A stretch of 64,000 nucleotides of DNA from Alteriqipengyuania_B sp035481675 (GTDB lineage: Bacteria; Pseudomonadota; Alphaproteobacteria; Sphingomonadales; Sphingomonadaceae): NCBI RefSeq assembly GCF_035481675.1, contig NZ_JAYJJW010000002.1:124001-188000 (forward strand), written 5' to 3'. The notes below the pieces were generated by a model. It saw only the letters and a list, made by a program, of their open reading frames with translations. It ran no database searches and was not told the origin of the DNA. This document shows, in pieces, positions 1 through 8,481 of the stretch. The stretch's first letter is position 1. Every line of letters begins with the position of its first letter. The translations under genes and the position numbers were made by a program.

Positions 1-1022
1 GCCTCCGGCTGGTTTGCCTTCAGCCAGCCGATCATGTGTTCGCGCACGTCGCAGCGCAGCTGGAACAGGTCGCCGATGGTGTTGGAACTGAGGCCCAGCC
101 GCAGCTCGATGCTTTCGGGATGCGCCTCGGTCATAACCATCTGCACCGTGCGCTGGTCCCACAGCGGATGGGCCTGTACGTAACGCTGGAATTCCTCGCG
201 GATCGGCTCGATCTCGGCGATGGGGTCGAGGTGCAGCATGACCGGCCCGGTCAGCTTTTCCGACTTGCGAGACCAGTTCTCGAAGCTCTGGTCGAGGAAC
301 TGGTTGGTCGGCACCACCACCGCGCGTTCGTCCCACGTGCGCACGATGACGAAGCTCATGCGGATTTCCTCGACGCGCCCGGTGTGGCCGTCGATCACCA
401 CGAGGTCGCCGATGCGCAGCGGTTCGGTAATCGCCATCTGCAGGCCCGCGATGAGCGATTTCAGCGCGGGCTGCGCGGCGGCGCCGATCGCCAGCGCGGC
501 CAGGCCGGCGGACGCGAGCAGCGTCGTGCCGATGGAGCGGACGCCGGGGATCGTCAGCAGCATCAGGCCCACGGTGATGAAAACGATGGCAAAAGTCGCG
601 GTGCGGCTGAAGATGGCGAGGCGCGTCCGGCGGCTGCGCACCGCGACGGGATCGTGGCTCGTCTCCAGCCGGAACTCGAGCGCGGCAGTGAACGACTTGA
701 CCAGCGTGTAGGCGATCCAGCCGAGCAGCGCCGGGCGCAGGAACTGGCCGAGCGGCTCCCACACGGCGGACAGCGCCGGGTTTGCCTGCGCGACGATGGT
801 GACAGCAATGGCAATCAGCGACCATTTGATCGGGCGGCGGATCTGTTTGACCACCATCTCGTCCACCGTCGTTTCCGACATGGCAGTCAGCTTCAGGATC
901 ACCGCGAAGACGATGCGGTAGAAGATATAGGCGATTGTCACCGCGACCAGCAAGGCGAGGGCGGCCATGGCCACCTCGTCCCAAGCGATGGTCCAGTTGG
1001 CGGGATTGTAGCGTTCGAACAT
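1..1022 (-). CDS. MscS-family mechanosensitive ion channel (3' end outside window)
   Basis: The translated minus strand gives about 340 residues and runs off the left edge, so the C-terminus is missing. Several N-terminal hydrophobic helices are followed by the glycine/alanine-rich pore helix (GLAALAIGAAAQPALKSLIAG) and the MscS beta domain with EPLRIGDLVVIDGHTGRVEE and IVVPTNQ-like segments, which are hallmarks of the small-conductance channel family. Such proteins open under membrane tension and release solutes on osmotic downshift in the inner membrane. The start is the ATG at 1020-1022. It lies 32 bp downstream of the polA stop on the same strand, so it may be the second gene of a polA transcript. 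Family assignment is secure; the specific subtype is not. Confidence 0.88.
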   Translation of the reverse strand, partial: MFERYNPANWTIAWDEVAMAALALLVAVTIAYIFYRIVFAVILKLTAMSETTVDEMVVKQIRRPIKWSLIAIAVTIVAQANPALSAVWEPLGQFLRPALLGWIAYTLVKSFTAALEFRLETSHDPVAVRSRRTRLAIFSRTATFAIVFITVGLMLLTIPGVRSIGTTLLASAGLAALAIGAAAQPALKSLIAGLQMAITEPLRIGDLVVIDGHTGRVEEIRMSFVIVRTWDERAVVVPTNQFLDQSFENWSRKSEKLTGPVMLHLDPIAEIEPIREEFQRYVQAHPLWDQRTVQMVMTEAHPESIELRLGLSSNTIGDLFQLRCDVREHMIGWLKANQPE

Positions 1023-1054
1023 GGCGGCGCCCTTAAAGAATGGCCGCGCTCACA

Positions 1055-3910
1055 TCAATGCGCGGCGTCCCAGCTGGGCCCGGTGCCGATCTCTATGCCG
1101 AGCGGTACGCTGAGCTCCACGGCGGGCAGGGCGGCTTCGGCCATGACGCGCTCGATCACCGGGCCGGCGGCGGCAACGTCGCCTTCCGGCAGCTCGAACA
1201 CCAGCTCGTCGTGCACCTGCAACAGCATGCGTACATTGGGCAGGCCGGCGTCGGCGAGGGCGGGGAGCATGCGCACCATGGCCCGCTTGATGATGTCGGC
1301 GCTGGTGCCTTGGATCGGCGCGTTGATCGCGGCGCGCTCGCTGCCCTGCTGTTCGGCCTGGTTCTTGGAATTGATGCGCGGGAACCACGTCTTGCGCCCG
1401 AACAGCGTTTCGGAATAGCCGCGCGCCCGCACCGTCTCCATCGTTTCGGCGATGTAGCGCTGGATGCCGGGGAAACGCTCGAAATAGCGGTCTATCATCG
1501 CCTGCGCCTCGTCCGCCTCCACGCCCAGCCTTCCGGCCAGTCCCCAGCGCGAAATGCCATAGAGAATGGCGAAGTTGATCGTCTTCGCCTGGGCCCGGGT
1601 ATCGCGCGTGACCTCGCCGTACATTTCCTGGGCGGTGCGGTTGTGGATGTCCTCGCCTTTCGCGAAAGCATCCTTCAGCGCGTCGACATCGGCCATGTGC
1701 GCCGCCAGCCGCAATTCGATCTGGCTGTAGTCGGCGGCGAGCAGCACGTTGCCCTTTTCCGGCACGAACGCCTCGCGGATCTGGCGGCCGATGGCGGTGC
1801 GGATCGGGATGTTCTGCAGGTTCGGATCGGTCGAGGAGAGGCGCCCGGTCTGCGCGCCGACCAGGCTGTAGCTGGTGTGGACACGGCCGGTATCGGGATT
1901 GATCGCGGCCTGCAGCGCGTCGGTATAGGTGCTGCGCAGCTTGGTCAGCTGGCGCCATTCCAGCACCTTGCGCGCGATCGGCACGCCTTGCGCTTCCAGC
2001 TTCTCCAGCGTGGCCTGGTCGGTCGAATACTGGCCGCTCTTGCCCTTGCGCCCGCCCTTGTGGCCCATCTTGTCGAACAGGATGTCGCCCAGCTGCTTGG
2101 GGCTGCCGATGGTGAACTCCTCGCCCGCCAGTTCGTGGATCTCGCCTTCCAGCCGGTCGGTTTCCTTCGCGAATTCGCCCGACAGCTTCGCCAGCCGGTC
2201 GCGGTCCACCTTGATGCCTTCGCGCTCCATCCGGGCGACGACCGGGATCAGCGGGCGGTCGACGCGTTCGTAGATCGTTACCGCGCCTTCGGGGGCCATG
2301 CGATAGGACAGGTGCTGGTGGAGACGCCAGGTCACGTCGGCATCCTCGGCGGCGTATTCGGTCGCCTTGTCCAGCGGCACCTCGCCGAAGGGGATTGCCT
2401 TCTTGCCGGTGCCGCAGATGTCCTTGAACTTGAGGCAGGTATGGCCGAGGTGGCGTTCGGCCAGCTCGTCCATCCCGTGCCCGCCGCCGATCCCGTCGAG
2501 CGAGCGCCCGGCGTCCAGTACGAAGCTTTCGATCATCGTGTCGTCGATGGGCGCAACCGCGATCCCGTGGCGGGCGAGCACAATGAGATCGTATTTGATG
2601 TTCTGCCCGATCTTAAGCACCGCATCGCTTTCCAGCAGCGGCTTGAGCTTCGCGAGCGCGACGTCGCGGTCCACCTGCCTGGGCTTCTCGGCGAACATGT
2701 CTTCGCCGCCGCCGCCTTCGTTGAAATGGGCGAGCGGGATGTAGCAGGCCTCGTTCGCGCCGACAGCGAGGCTGATCCCGACGAGGTCGGCGGAAATGGC
2801 ATCGAGCGCGCTGGTTTCGGTATCCACCGCCACCGCATGGGCGGCAAAGGCGCGCGCGATCCATCCATCCAGCGCATCCTCGTCCTGCACGCATTCATAA
2901 GCGGAGCGGTCGACGGCGGGAAAATCCGGCAACGGCTGGCGCGCGCCGTCAGCCTGCGCTTCGGCGGCTTTCGTATCCGCCTTTGCCGGGTCGAGATTGG
3001 TCGTGCGCGCCGGGCTGCCGGAGCCGGCGTCGAGCCGCTTGAGCAGCGATGTGAAGCCGTGCAGGGTGAGGAATTCGGCCAGCGGCCCGGCCGGAATGCC
3101 GTCCAGCTTCATGTCGTCGAGCGGGATCGGCAGCGGGCAGTCGGAGCGCAATTCCACCAGCTCGCGGCTCAGCATCGCCATGTCGCGCCCTTCAATCAGA
3201 CGCTCCTTCAGCTTGGACTTCTTCATCTCCCCGGCCGAATCGAGAGCAGCTTCCAGCGTGCCGTTCTCGGAAATTAGTTTGCTCGCCGTCTTCGGGCCGA
3301 CGCCGAAGATGCCGGGGATGTTGTCCACGCTGTCGCCCATCAGCGCCAGGACATCGCCCAGCTGCTCCGGCTTCACGCCGAATTTTTCCTCGACCTCGGG
3401 GATGTAGATGCGCGCGTCCTTCATGGTGTCGAGCATGTCGATCTTGGCGCCGTCCTTTTCGCCCACCAGCTGCATCAGGTCCTTGTCGGACGAGACGATG
3501 GTGACATCGAAGCCGGCATCCTGCGCCGCGCGGGCATAGCTCGCGATCATGTCGTCTGCTTCTACGTCGGGTTCTTCGACCATCGGCAGGCTGAACGCGC
3601 GGGTGGCATCGCGGATGAGGGGGAACTGCGGCACCAGGTCTTCTGGCGGGTCGGGCCGGTGCGCCTTGTATTCGGGATAGATGTCGTTGCGGAAAGACTT
3701 GCTCGACTTGTCCAGCACCACGGCGAGATGCGTCGGGCCATCCGCCTTGTCGAGGTCGTCCGCCAGCTTCCACAGCATCGTGGTGTAGCCATAGACCGCG
3801 CCCACCGGCGTGCCTTCTGGGTTGGTCAGCGGAGGCAGGCGGTGATAGGCCCGGAAGATATAGGCCGACCCGTCGACCAGGTAGAGATGCTGCTTGCTGT
3901 TGTCGCTCAT
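1055..3910 (-). CDS. polA: DNA polymerase I
   Basis: This is a 951-residue family A DNA polymerase of normal full length. The N-terminal 5' nuclease (about residues 1-290) carries DVEADDM, SSDKDLMQL and GDSVDNIPG. The 3'-5' exonuclease (about 330-540) keeps its acidic residues: DTET in motif I, GQNIKYD in motif II and YAAEDAD in motif III, so proofreading is probably active. The polymerase domain has motif A DYSQIELR, motif B KTINFAILYG and motif C QVHDELVFE. It fills gaps in replication and excision repair and removes RNA primers. The start was set at the ATG of MSDNSK; the open frame extends 55 codons further upstream, but that part has no conserved character. The gene is divergent from the lipoprotein at 4205. 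Confidence 0.97.
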   Translation of the reverse strand: MSDNSKQHLYLVDGSAYIFRAYHRLPPLTNPEGTPVGAVYGYTTMLWKLADDLDKADGPTHLAVVLDKSSKSFRNDIYPEYKAHRPDPPEDLVPQFPLIRDATRAFSLPMVEEPDVEADDMIASYARAAQDAGFDVTIVSSDKDLMQLVGEKDGAKIDMLDTMKDARIYIPEVEEKFGVKPEQLGDVLALMGDSVDNIPGIFGVGPKTASKLISENGTLEAALDSAGEMKKSKLKERLIEGRDMAMLSRELVELRSDCPLPIPLDDMKLDGIPAGPLAEFLTLHGFTSLLKRLDAGSGSPARTTNLDPAKADTKAAEAQADGARQPLPDFPAVDRSAYECVQDEDALDGWIARAFAAHAVAVDTETSALDAISADLVGISLAVGANEACYIPLAHFNEGGGGEDMFAEKPRQVDRDVALAKLKPLLESDAVLKIGQNIKYDLIVLARHGIAVAPIDDTMIESFVLDAGRSLDGIGGGHGMDELAERHLGHTCLKFKDICGTGKKAIPFGEVPLDKATEYAAEDADVTWRLHQHLSYRMAPEGAVTIYERVDRPLIPVVARMEREGIKVDRDRLAKLSGEFAKETDRLEGEIHELAGEEFTIGSPKQLGDILFDKMGHKGGRKGKSGQYSTDQATLEKLEAQGVPIARKVLEWRQLTKLRSTYTDALQAAINPDTGRVHTSYSLVGAQTGRLSSTDPNLQNIPIRTAIGRQIREAFVPEKGNVLLAADYSQIELRLAAHMADVDALKDAFAKGEDIHNRTAQEMYGEVTRDTRAQAKTINFAILYGISRWGLAGRLGVEADEAQAMIDRYFERFPGIQRYIAETMETVRARGYSETLFGRKTWFPRINSKNQAEQQGSERAAINAPIQGTSADIIKRAMVRMLPALADAGLPNVRMLLQVHDELVFELPEGDVAAAGPVIERVMAEAALPAVELSVPLGIEIGTGPSWDAAH

Positions 3911-4080
3911 GGCGGCGGTGCTAGCAGTGCGCGGGGCCGAGGTCAGCCGGATTTCGCGGGCTGTCGGGCTTGGAAGCTTCGAATCGCGACACAATCTGCC
4001 ATAATTGTGCCACCGCCTGTGTATAAATGCGCCGAATCGAGCCCAAGAATCGCGGAAAACTGCGATTCTGCGCATAGGGC

Positions 4081-4109
4081 TTGCATTGCCACATTTCCGC
4101 CTTTATTTA
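4081..4109 (+). promoter_or_regulatory. Candidate sigma-70-like promoter for the small lipoprotein gene
   Basis: TTGCAT, a 17-base spacer and TATTTA lie about 95 bases upstream of the lipoprotein start at 4205. Spacing is ideal but the -10 box is only a partial match. This 294-bp divergent gap (3911-4204) between polA and the lipoprotein holds nothing else that I recognise. Confidence 0.35.
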
Positions 4110-4204
4110 GGGAGCGTGTCCTGCGGCTTCGCAGGCTCCGCCCACAACGCCGCGGCATCCGCCCGGCGGGGCGATTTAAAATCGCTGTTCAAGGAAATTG
4201 ACCT

Positions 4205-4453
4205 ATGCGTAAGATCGTTCTGGCCGCTGTGGCCACCACCGCCCTGTCGCTCGCCGCTTGCTCGGAAGGCACCGAAGAGTCCGCAGAAGCAACCGTCGAT
4301 TCGGCTGCTGCTGACATGGAAGCCAACACCGACGCAATGGCTGCTGAAGGCGAAGAAATGGCTGCCGAAGGCGAAGCTGCTGTCGAAGAAGCTGCTGTCG
4401 AAACCGAAGCAGCCGTCGAAGGCGAAAGCGAAGCTGAAGCTGCTGCTGAATAA
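4205..4453 (+). CDS. Small Ala/Glu-rich lipoprotein, function unknown
   Basis: An 82-residue protein with a short hydrophobic leader ending in the lipobox LAAC, so the mature protein should begin at a lipidated cysteine (about residue 19). The rest is almost entirely Ala, Glu, Val and Ser in imperfect repeats of the type EAAVE/AAEGE, strongly acidic and likely helical. An AAGGAAAT ribosome-binding site precedes the ATG, and a good terminator follows, so it is probably a single-gene transcript. No enzymatic domain is visible. A second small lipoprotein of similar character lies at 23596-23883 on the minus strand. Role is unknown; a periplasmic or outer-membrane structural role is only a guess. 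Confidence 0.8.
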   Translation: MRKIVLAAVATTALSLAACSEGTEESAEATVDSAAADMEANTDAMAAEGEEMAAEGEAAVEEAAVETEAAVEGESEAEAAAE

Positions 4454-4481
4454 GCCGCAGACTCACTTTCGAGTTTTCGGG

Positions 4482-4516
4482 AAGGGCGTGGCCGCAAGGC
4501 CGCGCCCTTTCTTTTT
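4482..4516 (+). terminator. Rho-independent terminator after the lipoprotein
   Basis: A stem of about 12 bp (AAGGGCGTGGCC / GGCCGCGCCCTT) closes on a GCAA tetraloop and is followed by a run of T bases (CTTTCTTTTT), 29 bases after the stop codon. Confidence 0.85.
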
Positions 4517-4566
4517 GCGCCAGCGGTGGAAGTACGAACGGTGTGGGCCGCAGGCCTGTTGACCGG

Positions 4567-5577
4567 TCAGTTGGCGTAGGTGGCGGAGGTCCAGACGCGG
4601 GCCGGCTGCTGGTATCCGTCGAACACTTCCTTCGCGATTTCCGCGATCCGCGCCTCGCGATTGCCGCGCGCGCCCTGGCCGGTGACGTAGATCGCCACCG
4701 CGATCGTCCGCCCGTCGGGGCCGGTAATCATGCCGATATCGCTCGACGTGTTGTTGAGCGATCCCGTCTTGTGGGCGACCGTGACGTAGCTCGGCATGCG
4801 GGCCGGGATGCGGCGCGTACCGGTGCGGCAACGCTCCATCGCCGAAATGATGACCCGCCGGCTGGAATCGCTCAGCCAGCGTCCCTGCCAGATTCCGCTC
4901 ATCAGCTGGACCATCGCGCGCGGCGTCGCGCTGTCGCGCGGGTCGATGATGGTGGCAGGGTCGTATTCCCCGTCGTCGCGAACCAGCGTGGCGATGTCGC
5001 GGCTGAGGGTAAACTCGTCGATCCCAGCGCGGCGCATCCAGTCGTTGACCGCCTGCGGCCCGCCGACGACGCGCAGCAGCGCATCGGTCGCCGGGTTGCT
5101 GGAGCGGGTGATCATCAGGTCGATCAGCTCGATCGCGCTGAGATAGTCCCCGGTGCGCACCGGCGCGACGGACGAACTGAACTTGGCCGAGCGGGTCGGG
5201 TGCAGCAGCGGGAATTCGCTCGTCAGGCTCCAGCGGCCTTGGTCGACCCCTTCGAGGAACGTCGCGGCAATCGCGATCTTGCTGGTGCTCGCCATCGGGA
5301 AACGCTGGTCGCCGAGGACCGATACAGTCTCACCGCTTTGCAAATCCATTGCGAACACGCCGATGCGGCCACGCGACCCGTCGGCAATGGCGGCGATCCG
5401 GCGTTCGAGCTCGCTGCGGTATTGCGCGCTGAAATCGGCCGGGGCGCGCACTTCGGTGCCGAGCGAGGCATCGAACGTGGCCTTGAGATCGTCGGCCGCG
5501 GCAACTGCCGGCAGGCCAAGGGCGGCGCCCATCGCGCCAAGGGAAAGGAAGAGTTTGCGCAAGGTGGAAGAGGTCAT
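4567..5577 (-). CDS. Class A beta-lactamase-like serine hydrolase, periplasmic
   Basis: A 336-residue protein with a Sec signal peptide ending near AVAAADD. The serine beta-lactamase/penicillin-recognition motifs are visible: FPMASTSK (S-x-x-K, near residue 97), RSSN in place of the S-D-N triad, and HKTGS near the C-terminus. The omega-loop region, however, reads LVRDDGEYDPATIIDPRD and lacks the usual E-x-x-L-N that holds the deacylating glutamate. It could be a weak beta-lactamase, a different class A branch, or a hydrolase acting on another amide or ester. The start is taken at the ATG of MTSSTL; a TTG three codons upstream is possible. It stands alone on the minus strand between a lipoprotein and a host-attachment gene. 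Confidence 0.82.
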   Translation of the reverse strand: MTSSTLRKLFLSLGAMGAALGLPAVAAADDLKATFDASLGTEVRAPADFSAQYRSELERRIAAIADGSRGRIGVFAMDLQSGETVSVLGDQRFPMASTSKIAIAATFLEGVDQGRWSLTSEFPLLHPTRSAKFSSSVAPVRTGDYLSAIELIDLMITRSSNPATDALLRVVGGPQAVNDWMRRAGIDEFTLSRDIATLVRDDGEYDPATIIDPRDSATPRAMVQLMSGIWQGRWLSDSSRRVIISAMERCRTGTRRIPARMPSYVTVAHKTGSLNNTSSDIGMITGPDGRTIAVAIYVTGQGARGNREARIAEIAKEVFDGYQQPARVWTSATYAN

Positions 5578-5623
5578 GATTCGCAAGCTATCAGATTGGT
5601 TATTGGCAGAATATTAACCGCAA

Positions 5624-5658
5624 CGGCCCGCCGCGCACAATGGATGCGCGACGGGCCG
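5624..5658 (-). terminator. Hairpin, possible terminator of the host-attachment gene
   Basis: A 7-bp stem (CGGCCCG/CGGGCCG) continues after one mismatch into a 6-bp stem (CGCGCA/TGCGCG) with a 7-base loop. It lies 40 bases past the stop of the minus-strand gene at 5698. There is no T-run, so termination is inferred. Confidence 0.4.
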
Positions 5659-5697
5659 ATTCCTTTAGCCCGACGAAACGATGTTACGGCGGTGGTC

Positions 5698-6105
5698 TCA
5701 GGCGACAGCGATGGCCTTTGCAATCTTGTCGGCGGGTTCGCCGGTCATGGTCTTGTCGACCTCGCCGACCAGCTTTTCTTCCAGCTTGCCGTGGTAATGG
5801 CGGCGCATTTCGCCGAGCGACTTGGGGTCGGCGATCACCACCAGCTTCTCGATCGTGCCGTCCAGAGCGGCGCGGTTCAGCCATTCGGCTGCGGCGGTCG
5901 CGTGGGCGAGTTCTTCCAGGTCCGTCCGGCCGTGACGCTGGCTGACCGGGTCCTGGTGCTTGACGCCGGCACTGAAGTTCTCGCCTTCGACCGAAACCTC
6001 CTGCGCGCCTTCAAGGCGCGGTTCGGCCGAGCTGCCGGCGTTGCGGAACAGCACGAAGCGTTCCCCGTCGACAACGGCGACATGCGATTTGTGCGGCAAT
6101 TCCAT
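5698..6105 (-). CDS. Host attachment (AtsE-like) family protein
   Basis: A 135-residue cytosolic protein with no signal peptide. Its layout matches the host_attach family: an N-terminal strand VAVVDGERFVLFRN, a central HGRTDLEELAHATAAAEWLNRA segment and a C-terminal VVIADPKSLGEMRRHYH followed by DKTMTGEPADKI. Family members were named from a plant-attachment mutant of Agrobacterium; the fold resembles eRF1/archaeal release-factor-like domains and the biochemical role is unsettled. A GAGGAGA ribosome-binding site sits ahead of the ATG. It is divergent from the DUF305-LVIVD gene at 6232, with about 125 bp between them. Confidence 0.85.
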   Translation of the reverse strand: MELPHKSHVAVVDGERFVLFRNAGSSAEPRLEGAQEVSVEGENFSAGVKHQDPVSQRHGRTDLEELAHATAAAEWLNRAALDGTIEKLVVIADPKSLGEMRRHYHGKLEEKLVGEVDKTMTGEPADKIAKAIAVA

Positions 6106-6231
6106 TCAGTTTCTCCTCATCTGGAATGATGTCTTCGACGAACCAACGATGCTCGCCGACCAAAGTTGCATCGCCGCTTGACGAGCGGGGGCCAAGGCGT
6201 GCCTATGTCGCGCCGAGCTGGGAGAATATTT

Positions 6232-8460
6232 ATGACAACCAAGACCCTTCGGCGCGCCAGCGCCGGTATGACCATTGCCGCCATGCTGATGGCCGGTACC
6301 GCCATGGCGCAGGACGTGCCGATCGTGCAGCCGGGCGCCCCGGGCGCGCAGGGACGCGCGCTGAGCGCGGACGAGGCGACGCAGATCGCCGACACCCGCT
6401 TCATCGAGGCGGACGGGCATTTCCTCCAGGCCATGATCCCGCACCATCGCCAGGCCACCGTCCTGTCGGAACTGGTCGACGGGCGCACCAGCAACGATGA
6501 CGTGATCACGATCGCGAACCGTATCCTTGCCGGGCAGGCGGACGAGATCGCCTTCATGAACACCTGGCTGGCCGATCGCGGCTTCGCCGTTCCCGCCGCC
6601 AGCGGCCCCCACGCGATGCACGCGATGCATGGCGGCTTCGCGATGCAGGGCATGGCCTCGGCCGAGGATATCGCCCGGCTGGCGAGCCTCAGCGGGACCG
6701 AGTTCGACCGCCTGTTCCTGCAGCTGATGACCGCGCACCACATGGGCGCGATCACCATGGTGGACGAGCTCTTCTCCACCCCCGGCGCGGCCTACGACCC
6801 GCAGCTCTACAGCTTCACCAGCGACGTGAAGAACGACCAGTCGAGCGAGATCGAGCGGATGAACGTGTTGCTCGCCGGCCTTTCGGAAGATCCGCGCGCG
6901 GGCCTTTCTGCCGGCTTCCGCGATGCGGGCACGGCGATTTCGAACATGACGCTGCTCGCCAGCCTGCCCAAGCCCGCCGGCTTCTTCGATGCGGACAACC
7001 CCGCCGGCCTGCCGCTCGCCAGGCAGCGCGCGATGGCCGCAGCCGAAGGCGAAGCGAGCGAGGCGACCGCAGAGGACCCCGCCGCCGGCACCGAATGGAG
7101 TCCGCGCAGCCCGCTGTTGAGCTTCAGCCAGACCGACATGGCGTTCCAGGACGACATCATGGTCGCGGGCAATTACCACGGCTTCAACATCTATCGCCTG
7201 ACCGACGATGCCGCGCCGCAGCTGATCAGCTCGGTTGTCTGCCCCGGCGGGCAGGGCGACGTCTCGATCGCGGGCGACCTCCTCATCATGTCGGTCGAAC
7301 AGACCCGCGGCCGCGTCGATTGCGGCCGGCAGGGCGTGGACGGCGATGTGAGCGCAGAGCGTTTCCGCGGCCTGCGCATCTTCGACATTTCGGACCTGAC
7401 GGCGCCGGTGCAGGTCGGGCAGGTGCAGACCTGCCGCGGCTCGCACACCCACTCCATCGTCAGCGCCGATGCCGACCGGCTGGTCATCTACAACTCCGGC
7501 ACCGCGCGCGTGCGGTCCGGCGAGGAACTGCCCGGCTGCACCGAAATCCCGGGCGGCGACGGCACGTCCTACTTCAGCATCGACGTGATCGAAGTGCCGG
7601 TGGCCAATCCCGCCGCCGCGCGCATCGTGCGCAGCCCGCGCGTCTTCGCCAACCAGGAAACGGGCGAGGTCGCGGGCCTGTGGACCGGCGGCGACCACGG
7701 CAACGGCACGCAGGACACCTACCGGACCGACCAGTGCCACGACATCACCGTGTTCCCGGCCAAGAACATCGCCGCGGGCGCGTGTTCGGGCAACGGTATC
7801 CTGATGGACATCACCGATCCGCTGAACCCCGTCCGCCTCGACGCCGTGACCGATCCGGGCTTCGCCTACTGGCACTCCGCCACGTTCAACAACGACGGCA
7901 GCGTGGTGCTGTTCACCGACGAGTGGGGCGGCGGTGGCCGTCCGCGGTGCCAGGCCGGCGACCGGATGGATTGGGGCGCGGACGCGTTCTATTCCGTCGA
8001 AGGCCGTGCGCTGGTGCAGCAGGGCAAGTTCAAGATGCCCGCGCCGCAGAGCGACAAGGAAAACTGCGTCGCGCATAACGGTTCGATCATCCCGGTGCCG
8101 GGCCGCGATATCTTCGTGCAGGCTTGGTACCAGGGCGGCATCAGCGTGATCGACTTCACCGATCCCGCCAACCCGTTCGAAATCGCCTTCTTCGACCGCG
8201 GTCCGGTGTTCGAACCGCGCCTGACGATGGGCGGCTACTGGTCGGCCTACTGGTACGACGGCAAGATCTACGGCACGGAAATCGCCCGCGGCCTCGACGT
8301 GTTCGAATTGACGCCGAGCGAGTTCCTGACCCAGGCCGAGATCGACGCCGCCAAGGCAGCGATCTATCCCGGCGGCGTCTTCAACCCGCAGACGCAGACG
8401 CAGGTCACCTGGCCGCAGGACGCGATCGACGCGGTCAACGAAAGCCGCAACGGGGGCTGA
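6232..8460 (+). CDS. Secreted DUF305 domain fused to LVIVD-repeat beta-propeller
   Basis: A 742-residue exported protein. A signal peptide ends near AMAQDVP. Residues about 55-185 form a DUF305 domain with two paired-histidine motifs, MIPHHRQA (His 71-72) and LMTAHHMGAI (His 169-170), plus a Met/His-rich stretch between them (HAMHAMHGGFAMQG), a typical copper-binding composition. From about residue 270 to the end it has LVIVD-type repeats such as GLRIFDISDLTAPVQVG, GILMDITDPLNPVRL and GISVIDFTDPANPF. The ATG was chosen for its GGGAGA ribosome-binding site and signal peptide. It is convergent with copB, 21 bp away, so location supports a role in periplasmic copper handling. The propeller's partner or substrate is unknown. 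Confidence 0.88.
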   Translation: MTTKTLRRASAGMTIAAMLMAGTAMAQDVPIVQPGAPGAQGRALSADEATQIADTRFIEADGHFLQAMIPHHRQATVLSELVDGRTSNDDVITIANRILAGQADEIAFMNTWLADRGFAVPAASGPHAMHAMHGGFAMQGMASAEDIARLASLSGTEFDRLFLQLMTAHHMGAITMVDELFSTPGAAYDPQLYSFTSDVKNDQSSEIERMNVLLAGLSEDPRAGLSAGFRDAGTAISNMTLLASLPKPAGFFDADNPAGLPLARQRAMAAAEGEASEATAEDPAAGTEWSPRSPLLSFSQTDMAFQDDIMVAGNYHGFNIYRLTDDAAPQLISSVVCPGGQGDVSIAGDLLIMSVEQTRGRVDCGRQGVDGDVSAERFRGLRIFDISDLTAPVQVGQVQTCRGSHTHSIVSADADRLVIYNSGTARVRSGEELPGCTEIPGGDGTSYFSIDVIEVPVANPAAARIVRSPRVFANQETGEVAGLWTGGDHGNGTQDTYRTDQCHDITVFPAKNIAAGACSGNGILMDITDPLNPVRLDAVTDPGFAYWHSATFNNDGSVVLFTDEWGGGGRPRCQAGDRMDWGADAFYSVEGRALVQQGKFKMPAPQSDKENCVAHNGSIIPVPGRDIFVQAWYQGGISVIDFTDPANPFEIAFFDRGPVFEPRLTMGGYWSAYWYDGKIYGTEIARGLDVFELTPSEFLTQAEIDAAKAAIYPGGVFNPQTQTQVTWPQDAIDAVNESRNGG

Positions 8461-8481
8461 TTTGCCGCACGCGGGTGCGCG

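Noticed and set aside
36..3277. Long plus-strand frames opposite mscS and polA
   Set aside because: Same shadow effect; the minus-strand products carry all known motifs of MscS and DNA polymerase I.
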